In this document: positions 38,754 through 48,623 of the stretch, in pieces
Position numbering within the stretch: position 1 is the first letter of the stretch
How the letters are laid out: every line of letters starts with the position of its first letter
Source of the DNA: Flavobacterium sp.
GTDB lineage: Bacteria > Bacteroidota > Bacteroidia > Flavobacteriales > Flavobacteriaceae
Length of the DNA stretch: 48,728 nucleotides
Assembly: GCF_027484945.1 (NCBI RefSeq)
Contig: NZ_JAIXRZ010000065.1
Location: 1-48,728, forward strand
Direction of reading: 5' to 3'
Translations under genes and position numbers: made by a program
The notes under the pieces: generated by a model
Databases searched by the model: none
The model's input: the letters and a program-made list of their open reading frames with translations, nothing else
Told to the model about the DNA's origin: nothing

Positions 38754-41327
38754 TTATTTCTTCCGCCCCAATAACCCTTTGAGTACATCATTAGCCTTGT
38801 TTTTTAGGTCTTCTTTTGTTTTGGATGTAGTTGTATCTCCAGGTTTGGTGTTGCGATCGATTATTTTATCTAATGCAGATTTTCCTTTAACGATAAGCTT
38901 TTCTTTTTGTTGTTTGACAAGATTGGTTACTAGGGCTTTTGTTGTGGCTTTGCCATCGGTTTGTACTTTCGGATTGCTAAAGGATCCCGTTAATTTGGCA
39001 TTAATCGGCACATGATCCAATTTTGCTTTTTCCGTTAGGAAAAGTTTGCTCAATAGTGAATTCACTTCAGGGCCCAAGTATTTGGCAGGCACATCAAAAT
39101 TCAAATCATAGTTCATCGATTGGTCAAAACCATGGGTGCCACTAACAGTTACTTTGATGTCTTGGTAGTTAATGGTAAAAGGTTGTACCGAAACTCTACC
39201 CGCTCTGAACGCAACCGAGGCTTTTATATCGTTTACATTTATTTTTTTTAAATCGATAAATTGCAATTGTTCGTCTAAGGAGCGCAACAGTTTTGATTGA
39301 TTTGAATTGATCGTCGTCGATAGTAATTGTCCCATTAAATTGCCCGAAATTGAATTAATATCGGGTGTTAATGCAAGGGCATCTAAGTTGCCATTTACGT
39401 TGAGTCTTGCATTGAGTTTTCCGTTAATTACCGCTGCAATAGGGGCAATTTTTGTCAACATATTGAGTTGTGTAAATGATTGGGCAATGTCTACCTGATT
39501 CAATCCTAAGTTCATGTTGAATTTAGGCGTTTTTTCTTTAGTGTTAACCGCACCGTTTAATTCAATTTGTCCTTGAAATACTTCTGTTTTTACATTTTCA
39601 AGCGTTGCTTTTTGATCGTTAAGAATCAGTTTTCCAGTACAATTTTTCAAGGTTAAATTATCATACAAAACAGTGGTCGCTTTTGCAGTAAGGCTACAGT
39701 CTAAAAATGCCGGTATTTTTAAAGGAGCGGCAGCTTTTTTTGATTCGTTAGTTGACGTATTTGTTGTCGTCATAAAATCGTTAATCGCTAGTTGATTTGA
39801 AGTTAAGTTGAAATTTCCTTGAAGATTTTCCTTACGGAATAGAAACCCATAAAAATTTTCTAAAACACCATTAGCTGCAATGTCACTTTTGCCCGTTTTA
39901 GCTTCAAATTGTTTTAAATTGACCCGACTTGTATTAAATACGACAGCTATTTTTCGAATATCCATTGTTTTGCCAGAAGCATCGGTATATTGAAATCCTG
40001 ACAAGTCGATAGCGCCCGCATTTTTTATCCGAGCATACTCCTTTTTTTCCACCGAGGCCATATCAAAAGCTGTGGTTACATCGGCTTTTAAAATGCCCGA
40101 TAAGGGTTTTTTGAGCTGGATTGGGTAAGCTTTCGAAAAATTAGTTAAATTAATTATCCCTTTCAATGCAGCATTGACTTGTGTATTTTCTGCAATATTT
40201 TTAAGGGTGGCTTTCGCATTAAAAACATCCTGATCAATAGCAAATGACAATTTATCAATAGCGACATAGGTGTCATTCATGTCTCCTGTTTTATTGACAA
40301 TTTTGGTGTCAATATGGATGTTTTTTATAGCTTTTGGTAAATTGGGATATTGAAACGATGCATTATCGGACGCAATCGCAATGGAAAATTTAGGAACGGA
40401 TGTTTCGGTCAATTGCCCTTTTGCAAATCCTTTCACACCAAAAGTCCCCGTAGTTTTTACATTTTCAATACTACTTCGGTAAGCTGCTGGAATCAATCCA
40501 AGGAAGTTTTTAAAATCGGAAGTAGGCGTTTCAAATGTTAGATCATAGATTTGCCGATTAGCAGCCATTTGAATAAAACCATTGAAATTCAATGGTAAAT
40601 CGTTGATTTTTGCTTCGTTTTTTTTGAAACTGTATTTGCTTTGATTAAGGTCAATTCCCAAAATAGCCTTTAGGGTAATTGGAACCCGATTCATATAGTT
40701 CATTTTATCCATTGACAGCGAAACCGAAGTTGTTGTTTGGGTATCTAAATCTAAAACAGAGTTCCTAAAATCGCCTATGCCCGAATGTTGAATGCTGTCG
40801 AGTTGCATTTTGATTTTTGAACCTTCATCGGTATATCGGAACGTATAATTAGCGATTTCATACGACTGAATTTTAAATGCCAAAGGTTTGCTTTTGGATT
40901 GACTTTCGGTGCTTTTTTTGTCTTTGAGTGCGATAGAATAATTGCCAATACCTTCTTTATTGATAATAATATTAAGCAATCCATTTTTTGTAGCAATAGA
41001 TTCAACCGAAAGGGGTTCGTCGGCTCCGTTAAACAATTCACCAATTCCCATTTTTAGATGCAATTCGTCAAAAGCTACTAGCGTATCTCCTTCAAATGGT
41101 GCTTTGTTGATAATCGCCATTTTTTCAATTGATACAGTTGCTTTTGGAAAATTACGAAACAAGCTAAGATCAGCGTCTTCAAACCGCACGGTTGCGTCTA
41201 CGCTTTCGTTGAGTGCGCGCTCAATACGCGCTTTGATTTGATCCTCAAAGAAATAGGGGATTGCGAAAGCGAGTAGTAGCAACACCCCAAGGGTAATTCC
41301 CGTAATTTTAGCAATTTTCTTAACCAT
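38754..41327 (-). CDS. AsmA family protein
   Basis: A large (857-residue) AsmA-like protein with an N-terminal membrane anchor (about residues 7-26) and a long periplasmic beta-rich body. The early segment IKARIERALNESVDATVRFE with DLSLFRNFPKATVSIE is characteristic, and the C-terminal part (about 690-815, containing GTHGFDQSMNYDLNFDVPA) matches the AsmA C-terminal domain. The family is related to TamB and YhdP, proposed bridges for lipid transport or outer-membrane homeostasis. The ATG at 41327 is chosen because it precedes the KK-plus-helix anchor; an upstream in-frame extension lacks a signal. A -7 element lies upstream. Confidence 0.88.
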   Translation of the reverse strand: MVKKIAKITGITLGVLLLLAFAIPYFFEDQIKARIERALNESVDATVRFEDADLSLFRNFPKATVSIEKMAIINKAPFEGDTLVAFDELHLKMGIGELFNGADEPLSVESIATKNGLLNIIINKEGIGNYSIALKDKKSTESQSKSKPLAFKIQSYEIANYTFRYTDEGSKIKMQLDSIQHSGIGDFRNSVLDLDTQTTTSVSLSMDKMNYMNRVPITLKAILGIDLNQSKYSFKKNEAKINDLPLNFNGFIQMAANRQIYDLTFETPTSDFKNFLGLIPAAYRSSIENVKTTGTFGVKGFAKGQLTETSVPKFSIAIASDNASFQYPNLPKAIKNIHIDTKIVNKTGDMNDTYVAIDKLSFAIDQDVFNAKATLKNIAENTQVNAALKGIINLTNFSKAYPIQLKKPLSGILKADVTTAFDMASVEKKEYARIKNAGAIDLSGFQYTDASGKTMDIRKIAVVFNTSRVNLKQFEAKTGKSDIAANGVLENFYGFLFRKENLQGNFNLTSNQLAINDFMTTTNTSTNESKKAAAPLKIPAFLDCSLTAKATTVLYDNLTLKNCTGKLILNDQKATLENVKTEVFQGQIELNGAVNTKEKTPKFNMNLGLNQVDIAQSFTQLNMLTKIAPIAAVINGKLNARLNVNGNLDALALTPDINSISGNLMGQLLSTTINSNQSKLLRSLDEQLQFIDLKKINVNDIKASVAFRAGRVSVQPFTINYQDIKVTVSGTHGFDQSMNYDLNFDVPAKYLGPEVNSLLSKLFLTEKAKLDHVPINAKLTGSFSNPKVQTDGKATTKALVTNLVKQQKEKLIVKGKSALDKIIDRNTKPGDTTTSKTKEDLKNKANDVLKGLLGRKK

Positions 41328-41385
41328 TGAATTTGATTTTAAGTAATTTAAACAACAATTATGCCTAATGCTACGGTTGCTTAAA

Positions 41386-41393
41386 CAAAAATA
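41386..41393 (-). promoter_or_regulatory. -7 element of the AsmA gene
   Basis: Minus-strand TATTTTTG lies 58 bases upstream of the ATG at 41327. A 12-base perfect palindrome GTCCAATTGGAC (41403-41414) sits a few bases further upstream and could be an operator. Confidence 0.4.
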
Positions 41394-41443
41394 CGGATTA
41401 TGGTCCAATTGGACAGCGCTTAGTGTTTAAAAGCATAAAAAAA

Positions 41444-41462
41444 CCGCCTTATAAAAAGGCGG
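41444..41462 (-). terminator. rho-independent terminator of sppA
   Basis: Stem CCGCCTT (41444-41450) with AAGGCGG (41456-41462). On the minus strand the hairpin is followed by a T run. It closes the sppA transcript. Confidence 0.88.
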
Positions 41463-41470
41463 CTGGTCTA

Positions 41471-43228
41471 TTAATCGATTTTCATTTCATAGGGTATACG
41501 GGTCATCACTCCTTGCTGCTGTGAAATCACTTGAATACGTTGCAGTAGGGCATAATTTTGTTCACCTAATTGCTCTTTTAGCAAAGCGGATTTACTTTGT
41601 ATTAGACCCATATCTTCAAAAAAGGCCAAGACTTCTCGCTCGTATTCCGGATAATCTTGGATGCGGTATTTTTTTGTTTTACCTAATTTTGCGGCTTCTG
41701 CTATAGCAGCTTCGAGACCACCAATTTTATCTACCAATCCAATTTTAAGAGCATCAGATCCGCTCCAAACCCGTCCTTGACCAATAGCATCAACTTGCTC
41801 GGTTGTAAGTTTTCGACCGTCGGCTACTCGTTTAATAAAAGTGGCATACACCCGTTCCACTCCTTCTTGGGCAGTAGCCCGGAAATTGGGGTCCATTGGC
41901 ATAAATACACTATAATCTTGTGCGTTTGGATTTGTTTGTACTTGATCTACCGTTAAACCTATTTTTTGTCCCAGTGCGGTCAAGTTTGGAATAACACCAA
42001 ATACACCAATAGATCCTGTAATCGTCGTTTTTTCTGCAAATATCTTATGGGCATTGCATGCAATATAATATCCCCCCGAAGCGGCATAATTACCCATCGA
42101 TACAACTACAGGTTTTATTTTTTTTGTTAACTCAATTTCCCTCCAAATTAAATCCGAGGTCAATGCATTGCCTCCCGGACTATCAATTCGTAAAACAATG
42201 GCTTTGACCTCTTCGTCTCGGCGTGCTTCTCGAATTGCGCGACGCATGGCGCCATCACCAATTACATTAACATCTCCTTCGCCAGCTGCAATTTCTCCTT
42301 GAGCATAGATGATGGCAATTTTGTCTGATGCTTCCAAATCAATGAAAGCTGTCGCTTTATCTTTAGCATAATCAACGATAGCTACGGTATTGTAATCTTC
42401 ATCTTTTTCTACTTTTAACGCTTTACGGATAATGTCGTCGTAATGATCTTCGTAAGTAATGCCATCGACCAAACGTGTTGCTTTAGCGAGCTCGGGTGTA
42501 CGTGCGCCTAAATTGTCGGCAATTGTGTTCAGTTGCGCTACAGAAATCTTCCGACTTTTAGAAATATCCACCAATAAGGCGTCCCAAATAGATTGGAGTA
42601 ACTGTGAAGTTTGTTCTCGATTGGCCGTACTCATTTTATCTTCCAAAAAGGGTTCTACAGCGCTTTTGTATTTGCCGTGGCGAATCACTTCCATTTTTAC
42701 GCCCGTTTTTTCTTGGATACCTTTAAAAAACATGATTTCAGCTCCTAATCCTTTGAACTCAAGAGCACCAACGGGATTTATATAAATTTGATCTGCAACG
42801 GAGGCTAGGTAATACTCCTTTTGCGAATATTCCTCTGCATAAGCATAAATAAATTTACCCGATTTTTTAAAGTCTTCCAATTGGTCGCGTAACGCTTTGG
42901 TTTGGGCAATTCCAAGTTGGGAGTTTACATTTTTTAACGAAATTCCTTTAATGTTGTTGTCGGATTTTGCATATTCGATAGCATTAGTAATATCTACTAA
43001 ACCGTCGTGATGGGCCGTAAATTGACCAATATCCGTAAAATTAATTTTACCTGCATAATCCAATTCAACTTTGGATAAATCCAATTCGATTACCGAATTT
43101 TCTTTAATAACAACGGTTTCTTCATTACCGCCAAAAAGTGCTGCAATAAAAATCAATCCGAAGAATGCAATCATGAAAAACAGAAAAATCCCTACAAGGG
43201 TAGCCAGTACATTACTTAAAAAACGCAT
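41471..43228 (-). CDS. sppA: signal peptide peptidase SppA, long (67K-type) form
   Basis: SppA is a membrane-bound Ser-Lys protease that degrades cleaved signal peptides. The 585-residue protein is the long form with two similar halves. One N-terminal membrane helix covers about residues 8-32. The catalytic lysine is Lys188 (GKYKSAVEPF) in the first half, and the nucleophile is Ser384 (GNYAASGGYY) in the second, matching the E. coli arrangement. DSPGGNALTSDLIWREI is the oxyanion region. The gene is a single transcription unit, divergent from the HPPK-dNK gene and closed by the terminator at 41444-41462. Confidence 0.95.
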   Translation of the reverse strand: MRFLSNVLATLVGIFLFFMIAFFGLIFIAALFGGNEETVVIKENSVIELDLSKVELDYAGKINFTDIGQFTAHHDGLVDITNAIEYAKSDNNIKGISLKNVNSQLGIAQTKALRDQLEDFKKSGKFIYAYAEEYSQKEYYLASVADQIYINPVGALEFKGLGAEIMFFKGIQEKTGVKMEVIRHGKYKSAVEPFLEDKMSTANREQTSQLLQSIWDALLVDISKSRKISVAQLNTIADNLGARTPELAKATRLVDGITYEDHYDDIIRKALKVEKDEDYNTVAIVDYAKDKATAFIDLEASDKIAIIYAQGEIAAGEGDVNVIGDGAMRRAIREARRDEEVKAIVLRIDSPGGNALTSDLIWREIELTKKIKPVVVSMGNYAASGGYYIACNAHKIFAEKTTITGSIGVFGVIPNLTALGQKIGLTVDQVQTNPNAQDYSVFMPMDPNFRATAQEGVERVYATFIKRVADGRKLTTEQVDAIGQGRVWSGSDALKIGLVDKIGGLEAAIAEAAKLGKTKKYRIQDYPEYEREVLAFFEDMGLIQSKSALLKEQLGEQNYALLQRIQVISQQQGVMTRIPYEMKID

Positions 43229-43363
43229 ACTATAAATTTTTAGAAGATTAGTTTAGGTTTGCTCAAAAAAGTTACATGTCGAACATTATTTTTAAAAAAA
43301 TAGTTATTAACACTACTTTTAAAAATAGGGTTTTATGAATAAGTTTTAGTTATTTTGTGAGCT

Positions 43364-44506
43364 ATGAATTTTCAAAATCAAATCGTACTCTCATTGGGCA
43401 CCAATACAGGCGAAAAGTTAGCCAATTTGGAGCGGTGTATCGATTTGATTCATCATAAAGCGGTTACAGTTATTGCTGTTTCACCTGTTTATGAAACCCC
43501 ATCTTGGGGATTTGAAAGCGGATCTTTTTACAATTGTGTTGTTTTGATACACGCGCACAAAACCCCACATCAATTACTCAAAAAGATTTTGAAAATAGAA
43601 CGCGAAATGGGACGGGTTCGATCTGCTGGTACAAGTTATGAAGATCGGATTATCGATATCGATATAATTGCGTTTGATGAAGACCAAATCGACACAGAGT
43701 CGCTTACTATTCCGCATCAATTGATGCAGCATCGCCGGTTTGTATTGCAACCACTCGTTGATCTCTTGCCGCAATGGCGCCATCCTAAACTGTACAAAAC
43801 GGCTGAAGAATTATTAGCCCATTGCTCAGATTCTAGTGATTGCATACAGGTGGCTAACCTTAAGTCGCGTTTGAGTTCTATAGCGCTCAATCAGTTTAAT
43901 TATATTGCAATTGAAGGAAATATAGGTGCAGGAAAAACAACGCTTGCAACAATGATGGCCGAAGATTTTAATGCAAAAACCGTTTATGAACGTTTTGCAG
44001 ACAATCCTTTTTTGCCTAAATTTTACAAAGATCAAAATCGGTATGCCTTTCCACTGGAAATGTCGTTTTTAGCCGACCGCTACCAACAAATTGCTGATGA
44101 TCTTTCCCAATTGGATTTGTTCAAAGATTTTGTTGTGGCCGATTACCATATATTCAAATCGTTGATTTTTGCCAAAGTAACGTTGGCAGAGGATGAATTC
44201 CGTCTTTACAATACGTTGTTTTCTATTATTTATAGAGAAATGCCCAAGCCCGATTTGTATATTTATTTGTATCAAAACACCGAGCGACTCTTGCAAAACA
44301 TTCGAAAACGCGGACGAAGTTATGAGCAGGAAATTCCCGCCGCATACCTCGAAAAAATTAATAATGGGTATTTGGATTTTATTAAAACCCAACAAAATCT
44401 CAATGTTTTAGTCCTTGATGTTTCCGACTTGGATTTTGTTAAAAATCAATCCGACTATATTTATATACTCAACGAAATTCAGAAGAAAATTACCACTTTA
44501 AAATAA
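43364..44506 (+). CDS. folK: HPPK (FolK) - deoxynucleoside kinase fusion
   Basis: A two-domain protein of 380 residues. Residues about 5-160 are 6-hydroxymethyl-7,8-dihydropterin pyrophosphokinase (folate pathway): SLGTNTGEKLANLE, then PVYETPSWG, and the magnesium-binding DIDI at Asp98/Asp100. Residues about 178-380 are a deoxyribonucleoside kinase: P-loop GNIGAGKTT (185-193), ERFADNPFLPKFY, and the Arg-rich lid RKRGRSYEQ. The fusion is recurrent in Flavobacteriia, where the kinase part is reported to prefer deoxyadenosine (recalled, not checked). The domains run in one frame without a stop, so this is not a sequencing artefact. The gene stands alone and converges with the SpoU gene. Confidence 0.92.
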   Translation: MNFQNQIVLSLGTNTGEKLANLERCIDLIHHKAVTVIAVSPVYETPSWGFESGSFYNCVVLIHAHKTPHQLLKKILKIEREMGRVRSAGTSYEDRIIDIDIIAFDEDQIDTESLTIPHQLMQHRRFVLQPLVDLLPQWRHPKLYKTAEELLAHCSDSSDCIQVANLKSRLSSIALNQFNYIAIEGNIGAGKTTLATMMAEDFNAKTVYERFADNPFLPKFYKDQNRYAFPLEMSFLADRYQQIADDLSQLDLFKDFVVADYHIFKSLIFAKVTLAEDEFRLYNTLFSIIYREMPKPDLYIYLYQNTERLLQNIRKRGRSYEQEIPAAYLEKINNGYLDFIKTQQNLNVLVLDVSDLDFVKNQSDYIYILNEIQKKITTLK

Positions 44507-44582
44507 AAGTGCTGCTTTGGGTCAATTGAAGGGGTTAATGCTCAAACAAAAACCAATAATCAACTTCTAGAGAAAAGAGATT

Positions 44583-45122
44583 TTAGGGTTGCCATTTGTT
44601 CATTTTTTGATAGAAATCCCAAATTACAATCCCGGCACTAACAGCAATATTTAAGGAATGTTTGGTGCCTAATTGTGGAATTTCAATACACCCATCCGAT
44701 AGGCGTATTGCTTCTTGCGAAACTCCATAAACTTCATTGCCAAAAATTAAAGCATATTTTTGCTGCGGTATGGGTTGGAAGCTATCCAAAAAAACGGCAT
44801 TTTCTACTTGTTCAACGGCATAAATAGTGGTATTTTCTGATTTTAAGCTCTTTAATACATCAACGACATTGTTTTGGTATTCCCAGGCCACGGTTTCGGT
44901 TGCGCCCAATGCGGTCTTGTGTATTTCTTTGTGTGGGGGTACAGCGGTAATGCCGCATAAATAGATTTTTTCAATTAAAAATGCATCCGAAGTTCGAAAA
45001 ACAGAACCAATGTTATGCAGGCTTCGAATATTATCTAAAACGATGCTAATGGGCGTTTTTTTTGCCTCTTTGAAGGCTTCGACAGATTTTCGTTCCAGTT
45101 CGCTGTTGGCTAATTTTCTCAT
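44583..45122 (-). CDS. SpoU/TrmH family RNA 2'-O-methyltransferase
   Basis: A 179-residue SPOUT-class methyltransferase. The three motifs are motif 1 NIRSLHNIGSVFRTSDAF with its conserved Asn/Arg, motif 2 ALIFGNEVYGVSQE and motif 3 IPQLGTKHSLNIAVSAGI (trefoil-knot SAM-binding loop). These enzymes methylate ribose 2'-OH of tRNA or rRNA; the target cannot be named from sequence. The ATG at 45122 gives the usual N-terminus (MRKLANSEL). An in-frame extension upstream would run through the DUF1573 terminator and is rejected. Confidence 0.9.
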   Translation of the reverse strand: MRKLANSELERKSVEAFKEAKKTPISIVLDNIRSLHNIGSVFRTSDAFLIEKIYLCGITAVPPHKEIHKTALGATETVAWEYQNNVVDVLKSLKSENTTIYAVEQVENAVFLDSFQPIPQQKYALIFGNEVYGVSQEAIRLSDGCIEIPQLGTKHSLNIAVSAGIVIWDFYQKMNKWQP

Positions 45123-45133
45123 GGGGTAAAAAT

Positions 45134-45162
45134 AAAAAAAGCACCCGTTAAGAGCGCTTTTT
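45134..45162 (-). terminator. rho-independent terminator of the DUF1573 gene
   Basis: On the minus strand AAAAAGCGC pairs with GTGCTTTTTTT around a loop of about 8 bases, one mismatch. It falls between the DUF1573 and SpoU genes. Confidence 0.7.
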
Positions 45163-45182
45163 CTATACAAAAAAGTATTTTT

Positions 45183-45650
45183 TTAACTTTTAATTGGTGC
45201 AGCAGCAGGAGTAGCCGGTTGTGGATCGGGAAGTACATTTCCTTTAATCGTTAAAACTTTAGTTTCATTACCCACTGCGTTGGAACGAACAGTTACGTTT
45301 TTAGTAAACTGACCTACACGATCCGTAGCATATTTAACACTAATAAATCCTTTTTGACCGGGTTGAATAGGGTCTTTAGGAGGAGTAGGAACAGTACAAC
45401 CACATGAACCTTGAGCGCTTTCTATAACCAACGGTTTGTTTCCGGAGTTGGTGAACACAAATTGACGGTTACCATCGGCATTGTGCTCAATAGTTCCGTA
45501 ATCAATTGTTTCGTTTTCAAAAGTAATTTGAGGTCCGTCAACAGATTGCGTAGGTTGCGCTGGCTGAGCAGTTGTCGATTTTGCATTGGGAGTTTGCGCA
45601 TTGGCCAAACCCATATAAAATAATGCTGCAACCAAAAGAATTTTTTTCAT
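45183..45650 (-). CDS. DUF1573 domain secreted protein
   Basis: A 155-residue exported protein: signal peptide (1-18, ending LANA), a Thr/Pro/Gln/Ala-rich linker (about 19-40), then a DUF1573 immunoglobulin-like domain (about 42-140) with the signature FENETIDYGTI, then FTNSGNKPLVIESAQGSCGC, and KGFISVKYATDRVGQF. The C-terminus is again Pro/Ala-rich. The Cys-Gly-Cys may form a disulfide or bind metal. DUF1573 proteins are numerous in Bacteroidota, with unknown function in the envelope or periplasm. A promoter lies upstream and a terminator downstream, so it is a single-gene unit. Confidence 0.9.
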   Translation of the reverse strand: MKKILLVAALFYMGLANAQTPNAKSTTAQPAQPTQSVDGPQITFENETIDYGTIEHNADGNRQFVFTNSGNKPLVIESAQGSCGCTVPTPPKDPIQPGQKGFISVKYATDRVGQFTKNVTVRSNAVGNETKVLTIKGNVLPDPQPATPAAAPIKS

Positions 45651-45676
45651 GGTCTATAAAATTTATGTTTTACAAG

Positions 45677-45709
45677 CAAATTTAACAAAAAAACCCAATC
45701 AATTTTCAA
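45677..45709 (-). promoter_or_regulatory. promoter of the DUF1573 gene
   Basis: On the minus strand TTG (45709-45707), 22 bases, then TAAATTTG (45684-45677), 26 bases before the ATG. Confidence 0.6.
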
Positions 45710-45795
45710 AACCTATGCAAAAATTCATGCTGCTTTTTCGTGAAATACAGGGACAGATTTAGTAAATTCGTACCACATTTTTAATAATTAGCATT

Positions 45796-48402
45796 GTGGC
45801 GGCCCAAGGAAAAAGCACCAAAGAAACACCCTTAATGAAACAATATAACGAGATAAAAGCAAAGTATCCCGATGCTTGTTTGTTGTTTCGTGTAGGCGAT
45901 TTTTATGAAACCTTTGGAGAAGATGCCATTCGTGCTTCAAAAATATTGGGTATTATTTTAACCAAACGGGGTAATGGATCAGAATCAGAGACTGCCTTGG
46001 CTGGTTTTCCCCATCATTCGTTAAATACCTATTTGCCAAAACTTGTAAAAGCGGGATTACGGGTTGCCATTTGTGATCAGTTGGAAGATCCAAAAATGAC
46101 AAAAACCATCGTAAAACGCGGGGTAACTGAATTGGTAACCCCCGGTGTAGCGATAAATGATGAAGTACTACAAGCCCAATCCAATAACTTTTTGGCTTCT
46201 GTTTTTTTAGGTAAAAAAATACACGGCATTGCTTTTTTAGATGTGTCTACCGGGGAGTACCTAACGGCAGAAGGCAATGAGGAATACATAGATAAGCTTT
46301 TACAAAATTTCACTCCTGCAGAAATTCTTGTTCCAAAAAATCAAAAGAAAGACTTTCATGCTGCTTTTGGCGAAACCCATACTACTTTCTTTTTGGAAGA
46401 TTGGATTTATAAAGAAACGTATGCCCAAGAAAAATTGACCTCCCATTTTCAAACCAACTCATTAAAAGGCTTTGGTGTAGATGGATTTGTCGAGGGTATT
46501 ATTGCTGCAGGGGCTATATTGTATTATTTGTCAGAAACCCAGCATAATAAGCTGCAACATATTTCCAATATCCAACGTATACCCGAAGATGCCTATGTGT
46601 GGATGGATCGTTTTACCCTTCGGAATTTGGAATTATATCACAGTTATAATCCCAATGCAGTTACGTTGTTGGATGTTATTGATAAAACGCTATCCCCTAT
46701 GGGGGCGCGCTTATTAAAGCGCTGGTTGGCGTTGCCGCTAAAAGATATCGCAACCATTCGATCGCGACATGAAGTGGTTCATTATTTCACAACCCATACG
46801 GAGGAGTTGCGCCAAATACAGTTTCAAATTAGGCAAATTTCCGACTTGGAGCGCTTGATTTCAAAAGTGGCAACCGGTAGAATTTCGCCCAAAGAAGTCC
46901 TTGTTTTAAAAGTGTCTTTAGATGCAATCTTGCCTATAAAATCGATTGCGCTCTCGAGTTCGCAAGAGGCGGTTCGCGTTATTGGAGACAGTCTTCATGC
47001 ATGTGATTTATTGCGTGAGAAAATAGCTACTACACTCCATCCCGATGCTCCTGTTGCGCTTTCAAAAGGAAATACAATCGCTGCAGGTGTTGATGAAGAG
47101 TTGGATGCTTTGCGCGCTATTGCTTTTTCTGGTAAAGAATATTTGGAGGCAATTGAGCGTAGGGAGTCCCAACGAACCGGAATCACCTCATTAAAAATTG
47201 CCTTCAATAACGTATTTGGATACTATATTGAAGTACGAAACACCCATAAAGATAAAGTTCCAGAAGATTGGATCCGTAAACAAACGTTAGTGAATGCAGA
47301 GCGGTATATTACCGAAGAATTGAAAACCTATGAGACGAAAATTTTAGGAGCGGAAGATAAAATTCATCAAATCGAATCACAACTGTTTGAGCAATTGGTC
47401 AATTGGTTGGGTTCTTATATCAAGCAAGTACAATTGAATGCTAGTTTAGTAGCGCAATTGGATTGTTTAGCATCATTTGCTCAGTTGGCGATGGATCATC
47501 AGTATGTTTGTCCGGTACTTGATGATAGCTTTGAATTGGAAATAAAAAATGGACGACATCCTGTAATTGAAAGGCAATTGCCGGTGGGTACACCCTATAT
47601 TGCGAATGACGTGTACTTAGATCGTACAACCCAACAAATCATTATGATAACGGGGCCTAATATGTCGGGTAAATCTGCGATACTCCGTCAAACAGCCTTA
47701 ATTGTTTTGCTTGCGCAAATTGGAAGTTTTGTGCCCGCCGAAGCAGTGCGAATGGGGGTAGTCGACAAGATTTTCACACGAGTTGGTGCAAGTGATAATA
47801 TTTCTATGGGTGAATCTACCTTTATGGTAGAAATGAATGAAACGGCTTCGATTTTGAATAATATTTCAGAGCGAAGTTTGGTGTTGTTGGACGAAATTGG
47901 ACGCGGTACAAGTACTTATGATGGAATTTCTATTGCATGGGCTATTGCCGAGTTTTTGCATGAACATCCCGCACGTGCAAAAACATTGTTTGCAACACAT
48001 TACCATGAGTTGAATGAGATGACCGATTTATTACCGCGTATTCGTAACTACAATGTTTCGGTCAAGGAGTTAAAAGACAATGTTTTGTTTCTTCGCAAGT
48101 TGGTTGAAGGGGGCAGCGCACATAGTTTTGGTATTCATGTGGCCAAGATGGCGGGAATGCCACAAACAGTGGTTCAAAAAGCCCAAAAAATGTTGAAAAA
48201 GTTGGAGAAAAACCACTCGTCAGATGCATTAAATGGGGTAAAAGCAATGAAAGATGAAATGCAATTGAGTTTCTTTACTATAGATGATCCAATTTTGGAA
48301 GAACTCAAAGCAGAAATTTTATCCATTGACATTAATACATTGACTCCCGTTGAGGCATTGATGAAAATTAATGAAATAAAACGGATGCTTCAAGCGAAGT
48401 AA
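45796..48402 (+). CDS. mutS: DNA mismatch repair protein MutS
   Basis: MutS recognises base mismatches and starts strand-specific repair with MutL. The 868-residue product has the mismatch-wedging motif GDFYETF (Phe36, Glu38), connector and lever domains, and the ABC-type ATPase with Walker A GPNMSGKS (residues 620-627), [14 protein letters not shown] (Walker B/signature) and the ATHYHEL His. The likely start is GTG at 45796 (residues [17 protein letters not shown]), since flavobacterial MutS proteins begin at the same point; the first in-frame ATG is too far into the conserved N-terminus. A near-consensus -7 (TAAATTCG, 45763-45770) precedes it. tRNA genes follow after a terminator. Confidence 0.97.
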   Translation: MAAQGKSTKETPLMKQYNEIKAKYPDACLLFRVGDFYETFGEDAIRASKILGIILTKRGNGSESETALAGFPHHSLNTYLPKLVKAGLRVAICDQLEDPKMTKTIVKRGVTELVTPGVAINDEVLQAQSNNFLASVFLGKKIHGIAFLDVSTGEYLTAEGNEEYIDKLLQNFTPAEILVPKNQKKDFHAAFGETHTTFFLEDWIYKETYAQEKLTSHFQTNSLKGFGVDGFVEGIIAAGAILYYLSETQHNKLQHISNIQRIPEDAYVWMDRFTLRNLELYHSYNPNAVTLLDVIDKTLSPMGARLLKRWLALPLKDIATIRSRHEVVHYFTTHTEELRQIQFQIRQISDLERLISKVATGRISPKEVLVLKVSLDAILPIKSIALSSSQEAVRVIGDSLHACDLLREKIATTLHPDAPVALSKGNTIAAGVDEELDALRAIAFSGKEYLEAIERRESQRTGITSLKIAFNNVFGYYIEVRNTHKDKVPEDWIRKQTLVNAERYITEELKTYETKILGAEDKIHQIESQLFEQLVNWLGSYIKQVQLNASLVAQLDCLASFAQLAMDHQYVCPVLDDSFELEIKNGRHPVIERQLPVGTPYIANDVYLDRTTQQIIMITGPNMSGKSAILRQTALIVLLAQIGSFVPAEAVRMGVVDKIFTRVGASDNISMGESTFMVEMNETASILNNISERSLVLLDEIGRGTSTYDGISIAWAIAEFLHEHPARAKTLFATHYHELNEMTDLLPRIRNYNVSVKELKDNVLFLRKLVEGGSAHSFGIHVAKMAGMPQTVVQKAQKMLKKLEKNHSSDALNGVKAMKDEMQLSFFTIDDPILEELKAEILSIDINTLTPVEALMKINEIKRMLQAK

Positions 48403-48419
48403 AGTTTGGCTTTCAAGGG

Positions 48420-48443
48420 ATTAGCTATTGCGCTAATTTTTTT
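48420..48443 (+). terminator. rho-independent terminator of mutS
   Basis: Stem ATTAGC (48420-48425) with GCTAAT (48432-48437), loop TATTGC, then a T run. Confidence 0.78.
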
Positions 48444-48454
48444 CTAAATTTCGC

Positions 48455-48484
48455 TTGTAGAATCCATTTTAAGTGTTACATTTG
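48455..48484 (+). promoter_or_regulatory. promoter of the tRNA-Gly/tRNA-Leu cluster
   Basis: TTG (48455-48457), 19 bases, then TACATTTG (48477-48484). The 5' leader contains an 8-bp hairpin (48490-48497 with 48505-48512, two GU pairs) just upstream of the mature tRNA-Gly end. Confidence 0.78.
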
Positions 48485-48533
48485 CATCCGCAATCGCCAG
48501 TAAAGTGGTTGCTGTTCTTTTAAAAATTGAAAT

Positions 48534-48606
48534 GCGAAAATAGCTCAGTTGGTAGAGCGCAACCTTGCCAAGGTTGAGGTCGCGGGTTCGAACCCCGTTT
48601 TTCGCT
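48534..48606 (+). tRNA. tRNA-Gly (GCC)
   Basis: A 73-base cloverleaf: acceptor GCGAAAA with TTTTCGC, D-arm GCTC/GAGC, anticodon stem CAACC/GGTTG with loop TTGCCAA (anticodon GCC), and T-arm GCGGG TTCGAAC CCCGT. The discriminator is T and CCA is not encoded. It reads GGC and GGU glycine codons. Confidence 0.97.
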
Positions 48607-48623
48607 CTAATAAATAAACCAAT

